Part shown: piece after piece, positions 42,532-49,968 of the stretch | Numbering within the stretch: the first letter of the stretch is position 1 | Layout: every line of letters begins with the position of its first letter | Notes under the pieces: model-generated | Database searches by the model: none | The model's input: only the letters and a program-made list of their open reading frames with translations | Told to the model about the DNA's origin: nothing | Assembly: GCA_944324135.1 (NCBI GenBank) | Contig: CALUVE010000009.1 | Location: 1 to 64,000 of the forward strand | DNA: 64,000 nt | DNA from: Candidatus Gastranaerophilales bacterium | Lineage (GTDB): Bacteria; Cyanobacteriota; Vampirovibrionia; Gastranaerophilales; Gastranaerophilaceae | Direction: 5' to 3' | Position numbers and translations under genes: made by a program

Positions 42532-43462
42532 TTTTATAAACCTCCTGCATTTGTTTCAGTGTTGCGATAATTTCATCTTTATAGTTTTGCGGTGATATGA
42601 CTTCGCAGCTGTCTCCGTAGGATAAAATCCTTTGCGTTATGAAGAATTTGTTTGAGTTTTTTATTTTTATGGTTGTGTAGGTTTCGTCACTTGAAACTAT
42701 TTCTTCATTTTCTTGAAGCGATATTTCATTTTTGTTTAAATTCGTTCTGTAGAAAACTTCTATCTCCTCTGGAGTTTCGAGATGTTCTTTTATTTCAGTT
42801 GCTACTATTTCTATAATTCTTGAGACAAGATAGCTGCTGTATTTGTTATATTCGTAACTCGTACCGTAGAGGTATAGTTTAGAGTTCGTAAATTCCAGTT
42901 TGTCGGCTTTTACTTCAATGTTTTTTATGCTGGAGTTTGGTGAATTATATTTTATGATTATTGAATGTTTTCGTTTGCAGGCGTTGAGTAGTTCTTCAAG
43001 CAGCTTTTTGTCGATGTTATTTAGAAGTGAAATTTCTTCCAGCGTCTGTGTATATTTTTCGTTTTTTACCAGTGATGCCAGTTTAAAAAAGAATTTTTCA
43101 AGGTACATCAAGTCTTCGACACTGATATTTTTTGAGATTGATTTATAAACTTTTGCTATGCTGTTTATCTGGTCGTCTGTAATTCTAATTTCAAAAGGAT
43201 TGTTCATCAGAACATATTTGGCGCCTTGTGATTTTTTTGTCCGTTCTATTTTGCAGCCGATTCTCTCAAGAGAATTTATGTAAACTCTCAAGGTGTCAAT
43301 AGATATTTTTTCATGCAGATACGGATGGTTAAAAAAATGTTCGTTGATTTCTTCATAGCTTTTCGGGGATTCTGCAAGCAAAGAAAAAAGCAATAGTGCC
43401 TTAAATCCGGTGAAAGACATTAGATTGTATGTCACAGTCTTTGTTTTGAGAAATTCTTTCAT
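42524..43462 (-). CDS. WYL-domain transcriptional regulator 2
   Basis: 312 residues, upstream of its paralogue in one operon (8-base overlap). N-terminal winged helix-turn-helix (YEEINEHFFNHP and DTLRVYINSLERIGCKI) and a C-terminal WYL domain (SIIIKYNSPNSSIKNIEVKA, YLVSRIIEIVATEIKEHL). Tandem WYL regulators that act as a heterodimer are known from PafBC (DNA-damage response) in actinobacteria; whether this pair does likewise is inference. GAGGG lies about 12 bases before the ATG. A palindromic site lies 59 bases upstream. Confidence 0.8.
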   Translation of the reverse strand: MKEFLKTKTVTYNLMSFTGFKALLLFSLLAESPKSYEEINEHFFNHPYLHEKISIDTLRVYINSLERIGCKIERTKKSQGAKYVLMNNPFEIRITDDQINSIAKVYKSISKNISVEDLMYLEKFFFKLASLVKNEKYTQTLEEISLLNNIDKKLLEELLNACKRKHSIIIKYNSPNSSIKNIEVKADKLEFTNSKLYLYGTSYEYNKYSSYLVSRIIEIVATEIKEHLETPEEIEVFYRTNLNKNEISLQENEEIVSSDETYTTIKIKNSNKFFITQRILSYGDSCEVISPQNYKDEIIATLKQMQEVYKND

Positions 43463-43520
43463 GTTTATTAAGTCCCTCTTTTTATATTACTATAAATTTT
43501 GTATTTGTGAGTAATTGTTA

Positions 43521-43533
43521 AGTGAAATTCACT
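43521..43533. promoter_or_regulatory. Candidate operator dyad upstream of the WYL operon
   Basis: AGTGAAATTCACT is a 6-bp perfect dyad with a single central base. It lies upstream of a likely promoter for the WYL gene. It may be an autoregulatory binding site. No match is known to me. Confidence 0.35.
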
Positions 43534-43715
43534 GTTTCCAAAACTTTCCGCAGCATGCTTTTTTGCTCCGTTTAAAAAAAATATTGTCAACAAAAACACA
43601 GAGAAATTTTACGTAATTTCATTAAAAAAACTTCATTAAGATTTAAGAACTTGAATTTTTTACGATTAAACTGCGGGGCATGGTCAATTGTAAAATTTAT
43701 TTAATTTTTTTTTAC

Positions 43716-43744
43716 TTGTCAAACATTTAACTTAGTTTTACATT
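43716..43744 (+). promoter_or_regulatory. Candidate sigma-70 promoter of the ncRNA
   Basis: TTGTCA (-35) and TACATT (-10) separated by exactly 17 bases. Transcription would start near 43752. Confidence 0.55.
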
Positions 43745-43751
43745 AATATCA

Positions 43752-44062
43752 TAAGGAAAAACAAAGGATAGTTTGAATCCGGTTCCTTAAAAAGGTTAAG
43801 CTAAAAAAAAGAATGGCTGCCGGAAAATACGTTACTATATTGAAAATTGGACAGAAGAAAAAGAGGTGATGGCTTAAAAGGTCCGTGTTCGGAGAGGAAG
43901 ATTAAGAAAAACAGATTAAAAACGGTTACAACTGCATGAGGTGTGAGTAGATTAGGGATATTTTTTATTGGGAGATTAAGAAGATTAAATCTTTGGTTTT
44001 GGGATTAAAACAAGACAGTTGATAACTTAGTTAAAAGCCTTGCCTATCGGCAGGCTTTTTTG
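43752..44062 (+). ncRNA. Candidate non-coding RNA of about 310 nt, not recognised
   Basis: The 612-base stretch between the WYL genes and anmK has no plausible protein gene but has a 17-base-spaced promoter and an intrinsic terminator on the plus strand. The implied RNA is purine-rich and contains nine GGA and six GATTA motifs, the latter concentrated in its second half. It lacks the conserved GAGGAAAGUCC core of RNase P RNA, the tmRNA tRNA-like ends, and the SRP RNA tetraloop region. It could be a trans-acting regulator or a long leader with a terminator in front of anmK. Nothing else is visible from 43463 to 43715 beyond AT-rich DNA and the dyad at 43521. Confidence 0.5.
44033..44061 (+). 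terminator. Intrinsic terminator of the candidate ncRNA
   Basis: AAAAGCC and GGCTTTT pair, with a bulged T, followed by TGCC/GGCA and the loop TATC. T6 follows the stem. It overlaps the -10 region of anmK. Confidence 0.85.
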
Positions 44063-44068
44063 TATCAT
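44063..44068 (+). promoter_or_regulatory. -10 candidate (TATCAT) six bases before the anmK ATG
   Basis: The box lies right after the terminator U-run. No ribosome-binding site precedes the ATG. Confidence 0.4.
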
Positions 44069-44074
44069 AGGCGT

Positions 44075-45211
44075 ATGAACGGTGAATTGGAATCAAAAAA
44101 AATTATCGGGTTAATGTCAGGTACTTCCTGTGACAGTATAGATGCAGCATTGTGCATTGTACATCCTGATTTAAGGACTGAAATTATTCAGGGTATCAAT
44201 TATAAGTATCCTGAACATATCAGAGCTAAACTTTTCCAAATTTTCAGGGGCGAAGCCTCTGTCAAGGATTTGTGCCAGATGAATTTTGCAGTTGGAAAAT
44301 GTTTTGCTGATGCATGTAATATTTTAATATCAGAGCATGGCAAACCTGATTTTATATCCAGCCACGGGCAGACCGTCTATCATTTCCCCTTTGACGAGAT
44401 GCTTGATAATGTTTCTCTCAAAAGTACTTTTCAAATAGGAGAAAGCTCTGTTATATCAAAAGAAACCGGATGCGATGTTATTTCAAATTTTCGTGAGGGA
44501 GATATAGCAGCTGGCGGCGAGGGGGCGCCTCTGGTTTGTTTTGCAGATGAAAAATGGTTTAAGACAACAGACAGAACTATTGCTGTGCAAAATATTGGCG
44601 GTATATCCAATGTCACAGTACTTGGAAAAAACTTTGACACTTTCGGGTTTGATACAGGACTTGGAAATATTATGATTGATTACTGCATGAATAAATTTTT
44701 CTCAAAGCCCTATGACAAAGACGGTGAAGTTGCAAAATCCGGATGTATCTGTGAAAGCTGGCTTGATTGTCTTATGCAAGACGAATATTATTTCAAAGCT
44801 CCTCCTAAAACTACAGGCAGAGAATATTTTTCACCACGGTATATAGAAAATGCACTCAAGTTTGCTCCTGAAAACAAAGCAGATGTTATCGCAACGGTTA
44901 CTGCGCTTACTGCAAAGACTATAGCGGCTGCTTACGAAAGATTTATTGCTCCTGTTGCCGAAGTTGAGGAAGTGATTGTTGGAGGCGGCGGAGCTTACAA
45001 CCCTGCACTAATGAATTTTTTAAAGTCTTATCTTCCAAATCATGTTTTGCTTAAAACTCACGAAGATTACGGTATCTCCAATAACTTTAAAGAAGCGATG
45101 GCTTTTGCACTTCTTGGATATTGTACATATTATCATATTCCTAATAATCTCCCCTGCTGTACCGGTGCACAAAAACGCGTTGTTATGGGGAAAATTACCT
45201 CACTTTATTAA
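44075..45211 (+). CDS. anmK: 1,6-anhydro-N-acetylmuramic acid kinase
   Basis: Opens and phosphorylates anhydro-MurNAc, a peptidoglycan recycling step, to MurNAc-6-phosphate. 378 residues. IIGLMSGTSCDSIDAAL is the ATP-binding start, FISSHGQTVYHFP the sugar-binding motif with the catalytic Asp region in IAVQNIGGISNVT, and IVGGGGAYNP the C-terminal glycine motif. I use MNGELESKK as the start; a TTG five codons earlier is an alternative, but it lies in the terminator. It stands next to the lysozyme-amidase neighbourhood, but its own operon partner is not evident. Confidence 0.95.
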   Translation: MNGELESKKIIGLMSGTSCDSIDAALCIVHPDLRTEIIQGINYKYPEHIRAKLFQIFRGEASVKDLCQMNFAVGKCFADACNILISEHGKPDFISSHGQTVYHFPFDEMLDNVSLKSTFQIGESSVISKETGCDVISNFREGDIAAGGEGAPLVCFADEKWFKTTDRTIAVQNIGGISNVTVLGKNFDTFGFDTGLGNIMIDYCMNKFFSKPYDKDGEVAKSGCICESWLDCLMQDEYYFKAPPKTTGREYFSPRYIENALKFAPENKADVIATVTALTAKTIAAAYERFIAPVAEVEEVIVGGGGAYNPALMNFLKSYLPNHVLLKTHEDYGISNNFKEAMAFALLGYCTYYHIPNNLPCCTGAQKRVVMGKITSLY

Positions 45212-45303
45212 GTTTTATTAATTACTTTTGTTTTTTTAGCAATTAATATTATTTACAAATTTTATCCCTATCGTAAAATCAAAAAATAAAGGAGTAAAAT
45301 TAT

Positions 45304-45624
45304 ATGATTAAACCAACTATTGCAAGTGAATTTATTATGGATGGACAAATGCTTGCTAAAAATACAATTAAAAAAATGCAAAAATCTGTTTCCAGTGAAA
45401 AAATGTTTCCTGATGGAGTTTCTGAAAGCTTCATTCCGCAAGGTAAATTTATGTTATCAAGTCCTCAATTTCTTCAAGATTTGAATAATGCTAAACGTAA
45501 ATATATGGATATGTCAGCTCTTGATTCTTTCAATCAGACTATAAATCCGGCTACTACTAAAAAATCTGGTGCGATTGTCGGTGAAAAATTAGATATTGTC
45601 AGTGATCAACATTTCTGGGGCTAA
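45304..45624 (+). CDS. Small hypothetical protein with C-terminal VGEKLDIV motif (paralogue A)
   Basis: 106 residues, soluble, no signal peptide. Ends in SGAIVGEKLDIVSDQHFWG, which matches the end of the next gene's product. In front lies a helix-like segment (LDSFNQTINPATT) that also resembles the neighbour's EAFNHESVDK. AAAGGAG lies 9 bases before the ATG, which gives strong expression potential. I do not recognise the family. Confidence 0.7.
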   Translation: MIKPTIASEFIMDGQMLAKNTIKKMQKSVSSEKMFPDGVSESFIPQGKFMLSSPQFLQDLNNAKRKYMDMSALDSFNQTINPATTKKSGAIVGEKLDIVSDQHFWG

Positions 45625-45642
45625 TATTTAAGATTTTTTATA

Positions 45643-45700
45643 AAAAATAGCTAATCCTTTAGGATAATTTTTCTAAAAAAGAGTTTGCTATTTTTTTTGT
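45643..45700 (+). terminator. Intrinsic terminator after paralogue A
   Basis: AAAAAATAGC and GCTATTTTTT form an outer stem, with an inner ATCCT/AGGAT stem in between, followed by a T-rich tract. The two small genes are thus separately transcribed. Confidence 0.75.
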
Positions 45701-45814
45701 TTGTGTTATTATATAGTCCCAATTCATATTAATATTTGTAAAATAATTTTGTTTTCTGACAAAAAATTTTTTTCACAAGTGTTAAGATGATTGTCAAAAT
45801 AAAGGAGAAATAAA

Positions 45815-46090
45815 ATGACAATGATTCAAAAAATTCAACCGGAAATTACAAAAGCAGTAAAAAATGCATACGAATATCTTGGTCCTGATCACGTTTTCAC
45901 TGCAAAAGAAATCAAAGAAGCATCTGAATTAGCTAAAAATGTCGCCGGCAAACGTGAAGTTGTAAAAACAGCTGAATACTTTAGCCCGCGTGCTATTATC
46001 GACAAAGTAGAAGCTTTCAACCATGAATCTGTTGACAAAGCAGTAGTAGGTCAAAAATTAGACATCGTTGAAGGACATATGTTTGGTTAA
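45815..46090 (+). CDS. Small hypothetical protein with C-terminal VGQKLDIV motif (paralogue B)
   Basis: 91 residues, soluble, no signal peptide, mostly helical (EITKAVKNAYEYLG, ASELAKNVAGK). Ends in KAVVGQKLDIVEGHMFG, the counterpart of paralogue A's end; upstream parts are only weakly similar. AAAGGAG lies 8 bases before the ATG. The codon use is like strongly expressed genes (many AAA and GAA). It overlaps the convergent nnrD by 4 bases. Confidence 0.7.
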   Translation: MTMIQKIQPEITKAVKNAYEYLGPDHVFTAKEIKEASELAKNVAGKREVVKTAEYFSPRAIIDKVEAFNHESVDKAVVGQKLDIVEGHMFG

Positions 46091-46893
46091 TCTTTAATCA
46101 AACTTTTAAATGCATAAGGAATGTACCTGATCTGGTCGGACGCCAAAACTCCGTACTCGGTCAGGTCATTTTTTGCAATATCTCCTGTGAGTCCGTGGAG
46201 ATAAACTCCGAGCGAGGCTGCCTCAAATGGTGGCATTTTTTGAGCAAGAAGTCCTGAGATTATTCCGCACAAAACATCTCCGCTGCCTGATTTTGCTAGT
46301 GCACTGTTTCCTGTTGAGTTGTGATAAATTCTGTTATCAAGCCCGCAAACAATTGTTCTGTGTGATTTCAATACCGTTACACAATTGTATTTTTTAGTAA
46401 TTTCTCTGGCGCTGTATTCCATATCATCAAGGACTTTTTCAAGCGTTGTATGTAAAAGTCTTGAAGCCTCTTTAGGATGTGGTGTGAGAATTGTTTTTTC
46501 AGGTAATTTTATCCCGTCAAGTTTTGATAAAATATTCAACCCGTCAGCATCGATCACTGTCGGGATTTTGGAAAGCCCAATGGCTTTTTGGAATAATTCA
46601 ATTGCCTCCGGTGACGTTGAAAGTCCGCATCCGATTGCTAAAACGTCGGCTGTTTTTATGACATTTTCAAGTTCTTCAGCGGGTGCAAAAATAATTTCAG
46701 GAGCAAGCCGCGCAACGGCTCTTAAAACTATATCTTCGCTCAAGAGCTGAACATATCCGCAGCCGCTACGAAGTGCCGCAATTGAGGATAAAAATGCAGC
46801 CCCTGACATATATTTTGAACCGGCAATATTCAAAACTTTGCCATAAGTTCCCTTATTTGATTCTGCAATCCTTGGCGGCAGTTTAAAGTCCAT
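46087..46893 (-). CDS. nnrD: ADP-dependent NAD(P)H-hydrate dehydratase
   Basis: Repairs hydrated NADH and NADPH, using ADP. 268 residues, ribokinase-like fold without the epimerase (NnrE) domain that is often fused to it. It shows NKGTYGKVLNIAGSKYMSGA, LAIGCGLSTS, TILTPHPKEASRLL and TGNSALAKSGSGDVLCGII, whose GSGDVL carries the catalytic Asp. Its start overlaps trmL by 11 bases. Confidence 0.93.
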   Translation of the reverse strand: MDFKLPPRIAESNKGTYGKVLNIAGSKYMSGAAFLSSIAALRSGCGYVQLLSEDIVLRAVARLAPEIIFAPAEELENVIKTADVLAIGCGLSTSPEAIELFQKAIGLSKIPTVIDADGLNILSKLDGIKLPEKTILTPHPKEASRLLHTTLEKVLDDMEYSAREITKKYNCVTVLKSHRTIVCGLDNRIYHNSTGNSALAKSGSGDVLCGIISGLLAQKMPPFEAASLGVYLHGLTGDIAKNDLTEYGVLASDQIRYIPYAFKSLIKD

Positions 46894-47332
46894 TTTGTCT
46901 TATAACCTCATAAGCAACTATTGCTACTGAATTAGAAAGATTTAGACTTCTCTGTCCTTCTTTCATCGGAATGGTAAGTGCTGTATCCCGTGTGACGTAT
47001 TCTTCCGGCAGACCTCTTGTCTCAGGTCCAAATACCAGAAAATCACCCTCTTGAAATTTTATATCTGTGTATTTTCGTTTTGTTTTAGTTGTCAGATAGT
47101 AAAATTTAGCATCTTTGTGAGCCTCCAGCAATTCTTCCATTGTAGCAATTTTATGGAGGTCAACGCTATCCCAGTAGTCTAATCCTGCACGTTTGGTGTA
47201 TTTACTGGAGAGCGAAAAACCGAGTTTACCCACAAGATATAAACTTGCTCCGGTGCAGGCGCAGAGTCTTGCAATATTTCCTGTATTTTGCGGAATTTCA
47301 GGTTCATATAGGACTATATTAAGCTTTGCCAT
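46883..47332 (-). CDS. trmL: tRNA (cytidine/uridine-34-2'-O)-methyltransferase
   Basis: SpoU/TrmH-type SAM-dependent knot enzyme that methylates the wobble 2'-OH of tRNA-Leu. 149 residues from the chosen start. MAKLNIVLYEPEIPQNTGNI, LVFGPETRGLP and MKEGQRSLNLSNSVAIVAYE are the three classic motifs. I use MAKLN rather than an ATG 13 codons earlier because the shorter form matches the family; the start lies inside the end of the pgsA gene. Confidence 0.93.
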   Translation of the reverse strand: MAKLNIVLYEPEIPQNTGNIARLCACTGASLYLVGKLGFSLSSKYTKRAGLDYWDSVDLHKIATMEELLEAHKDAKFYYLTTKTKRKYTDIKFQEGDFLVFGPETRGLPEEYVTRDTALTIPMKEGQRSLNLSNSVAIVAYEVIRQNGL

Positions 47333-47933
47333 TTTTTGCATTCTCAAATAATTTGCCGCTTTCAAGTACAACAGGAATACCTCTGACTACGCAGAAGATA
47401 ATTGCAATCCATGCAAATACTTGAGCTACTGTATTTACAGTTTCGTAATGTTCAAAAATTTCTATTCCAGGTGTGTTTGCGGCAATTAGCAGAATAAATG
47501 CAGCTACTTTTGCAACAGCGTAACTGATTCTTGTGATTTTTGAAGAACATATTAGCTGCCCCCATTTGCTGCTTTGCATACTTTTTGCCCCAAATGCCGT
47601 GTAACCTTGAGACAGTGCAACACTTCTTAAACTGTCTGTTACAAAGGCTCTTGTAATGCAGATGAGAGGGAATAATATATTAATCCATCCGAGTACTGCA
47701 AAAACAATCCAGTATGAAGCCTCAACAATTCTGTCTCCCATAATATCAAGTACAGAGCCGAGGTCAGAGGACTCGTTGAATTTTCTTGCAATATATCCGT
47801 CCAATCCGTCAAGTGCGAACGCTATTGCAGTGAGCAGCAGTGCCAGCCCGTAGCCGAGTGTTGTTTTCCAGAATAGTAAGTAGATTGCCAGAAACGCAAC
47901 AAAAATTCTGAATATTGAAATAAAATTCGCCAT
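47319..47933 (-). CDS. pgsA: CDP-diacylglycerol--glycerol-3-phosphate 3-phosphatidyltransferase
   Basis: Inner-membrane enzyme of phosphatidylglycerol synthesis. 204 residues with about four to six helices. The CDP-alcohol transferase motif DG-x2-AR-x8-G-x3-D-x3-D is complete (DGLDGYIARKFNESSDLGSV, then LDIMGDRI). PgsA is the most likely member because it is essential and of this size; another CDP-alcohol transferase is not excluded. GAGGTGATATT precedes the ATG. Confidence 0.82.
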   Translation of the reverse strand: MANFISIFRIFVAFLAIYLLFWKTTLGYGLALLLTAIAFALDGLDGYIARKFNESSDLGSVLDIMGDRIVEASYWIVFAVLGWINILFPLICITRAFVTDSLRSVALSQGYTAFGAKSMQSSKWGQLICSSKITRISYAVAKVAAFILLIAANTPGIEIFEHYETVNTVAQVFAWIAIIFCVVRGIPVVLESGKLFENAKNGKA

Positions 47934-47957
47934 AATATCACCTCTTCATCTAACAAA

Positions 47958-48956
47958 TTATTTTTTTAATCTGGATAGCGCAAAGTTAACTTCATCAAGA
48001 TTTTTAACTCTGTCGCCAAGCATAATTTTTTCAGCTTCTTCTAAGATATGTGTTACCATAAAGCCGTTATCACCGTCAGAACGAGCTTTTTTACCTGTTT
48101 CGCAGCAGCTTATAAAGTGCTGGCATTCAAGTTTCAGAGGTTCGATTTCAAGGTAATCCAGCTTAATATTCTGTGTATTATCTTTTACAAAATTATCAAA
48201 AATAACAAGTTTGTTTTCAGCTACTGTATCATCCAAAATTGCTGTGGCTTTAGTTCCTCTGACAAGCAGCGTTACGTGCTTTTTAGGGGTAATCCAGCTG
48301 TCTGAAATATGTCCGATAACTCCGTCCTCAAATAATATACCAAGGTGAGTTATGTCCATAATGTCATTGCGTTCTGATGAACATCCGATTGCTGAAATTA
48401 TTCTGACAGGTTCTTTTCCTGTTACATAACTTATCATTGAAACATCATGCGGTGCTAAATCCCACATTACGCTTCTGTCATTTTTAAAGTAGTTTACGTT
48501 CAGTCTGTCGCTTTGTGCATATACTATATCACCCAGCGCACCCTCTTCAATAAGCATTTTCAAACGATTTACAGCCGGATGATAAAGTAAAAGGTGCCCT
48601 ACCATCAGGACAAGCCCTTTGCTGTCTGCCAGTTCTTTCAATGCTTTTGCTTCGTTGGCAACTGTTGAAATAGGTTTTTCTACATAAACGTGTTTGCCTG
48701 ATTCAAGCATTGCTTTTACCATTTTAAAGTGGGTGTGGCTTGGAGTTACTACGGCAACAGCGGTAATCTCTTTGCTGTTAATTATATCGTTGTAGTCTTT
48801 TGTTACTTTTACATTTTTATATTGTTCGGTAACTTTTTTCAAATTTTCTTCATCAATATCGCAAACAGTATCTAATACATTCAGGTTGTAAAAATTACGG
48901 ACAATATTTCTGCCCCATACTCCGCAACCTATTACAGCTATTCTTTGGTGATTCAT
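47958..48956 (-). CDS. Gfo/Idh/MocA-family oxidoreductase
   Basis: 332 residues, NAD(P)-dependent sugar dehydrogenase of the glucose-fructose oxidoreductase fold. IAVIGCGVWGRNIVRN is the dinucleotide site and YVEKPISTVA the conserved EKP motif that holds the catalytic lysine. It resembles WbpB/WlbA-type enzymes that act on UDP-sugars, but the substrate is unknown. AAAGGGAT precedes the ATG. A family 2 glycosyltransferase follows upstream on the same strand with a separate promoter. Confidence 0.9.
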   Translation of the reverse strand: MNHQRIAVIGCGVWGRNIVRNFYNLNVLDTVCDIDEENLKKVTEQYKNVKVTKDYNDIINSKEITAVAVVTPSHTHFKMVKAMLESGKHVYVEKPISTVANEAKALKELADSKGLVLMVGHLLLYHPAVNRLKMLIEEGALGDIVYAQSDRLNVNYFKNDRSVMWDLAPHDVSMISYVTGKEPVRIISAIGCSSERNDIMDITHLGILFEDGVIGHISDSWITPKKHVTLLVRGTKATAILDDTVAENKLVIFDNFVKDNTQNIKLDYLEIEPLKLECQHFISCCETGKKARSDGDNGFMVTHILEEAEKIMLGDRVKNLDEVNFALSRLKK

Positions 48957-49046
48957 ATTTATCCCTTTATCAAATGTAATTTTCTAATAATTATTATATT
49001 ACGCGCAAAATTTGAGTTGCAAATATTTACATAACTTTTAACATTA

Positions 49047-49937
49047 TCATTGCTGCGGCATCTGTTTTTGAGCCTGTTGATCAGCTTGCATTTGCATTGC
49101 TTGTACTCTTAATCTGTGCATCTGCTCGCATTTTTGATAGAAAATTTGTGCGTCTTCAGGCACAAATCTTGTCGCCAGTTTTTCCAGCAATCCTCTCGGA
49201 AACAGTGATTCTGATACCATTTTATTCAGGGTTTGCTCGTTGAGCGGGTACAGATTTCTGTAGTTTTTGAAGTAAAGCAGTTTTGTCTCTTCTTCTACTT
49301 TTTTCGGATTTTCGTAACTTTTGTCGCTCAATTTGTATGTAACATAATTTGTATCAAAAAATATGCCTTTATATTTTTTCAGCATAATTTTTATAATCAT
49401 ATCAAATTCAGCCATGATTTTATATTTTTCATCAAAGTAATTTTCTTTTTCCAGCATGGATTTTCTAAAAAACATTGCCTGTCTTGCACACGGCATTACC
49501 TGAAAACAATTAAACATAGATGGCACGAAAAGGAACGTGAATCCTTCCGGATGTCTGCAGTATGCAGGAGCAAATGTGAAATCCGCGTTTTCTGTCTCAA
49601 GAATGTTTACGATATCATATATTGCAGTAATATCGTGTATAAAATCATCACAGCTCAGAAATGTTACGTATTTTCCTTTAGCTCTCATTATCCCTTTATT
49701 CAGTGCATTATATTTACCTGTATCTTTTTCGGAATAGAAATTGAGATAATCTTTGTTTTTCAAATCTTTTAACAGCTCAATCGTATCATCCGTAGAGCCG
49801 CCGTCAATTACGAGAAATTCTATATTAGGATATGTTTGCAGCTCAAGGAGTGATAGCAGCAGATTAAAATCGTCTATTTTGCCATTTTCTACTAAATTTT
49901 TAACCGGTGTAATGACCGATACTATTGGTTCATCCAT
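49047..49937 (-). CDS. Family 2 glycosyltransferase
   Basis: 296 residues. The GT-A fold is clear: SVITPVKNLVENGK, IEFLVIDGGSTDDTIELL and FLSCDDFIH (DxD-like metal site). The C-terminal 35 residues are Gln/Met-rich (QMHRLRVQAMQMQADQQ). It would add a sugar to a surface polysaccharide or lipid acceptor. GGAG lies 8 bases before the ATG, with an extended -10 (TGCTATAAT) about 20 bases further on. Confidence 0.88.
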   Translation of the reverse strand: MDEPIVSVITPVKNLVENGKIDDFNLLLSLLELQTYPNIEFLVIDGGSTDDTIELLKDLKNKDYLNFYSEKDTGKYNALNKGIMRAKGKYVTFLSCDDFIHDITAIYDIVNILETENADFTFAPAYCRHPEGFTFLFVPSMFNCFQVMPCARQAMFFRKSMLEKENYFDEKYKIMAEFDMIIKIMLKKYKGIFFDTNYVTYKLSDKSYENPKKVEEETKLLYFKNYRNLYPLNEQTLNKMVSESLFPRGLLEKLATRFVPEDAQIFYQKCEQMHRLRVQAMQMQADQQAQKQMPQQ

Positions 49938-49957
49938 AACATCTCCGTTTTTTCAAA

Positions 49958-49966
49958 ATTATAGCA
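49958..49966 (-). promoter_or_regulatory. Extended -10 promoter candidate for the glycosyltransferase
   Basis: TGCTATAAT matches the extended -10 exactly. It lies just beyond the dacB stop and ends 20 bases before the ATG, leaving room for a short leader with a GGAG ribosome-binding site. Confidence 0.5.
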
Positions 49967-49968
49967 TA

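Noticed and set aside
43813-43869. 18-codon ORF (MAAGKYVTILKIGQKKKR) within the ncRNA candidate
   Set aside because: No ribosome-binding site at a proper distance; the nearest AAAAAGG is about 20 bases away. A short peptide cannot be excluded, but there is no positive evidence.
43752-44062. RNase P RNA, tmRNA or SRP RNA
   Set aside because: Conserved cores (GAGGAAAGUCC, tRNA-like ends with an AxLAA tag, the GGAA tetraloop with its flanks) are absent.
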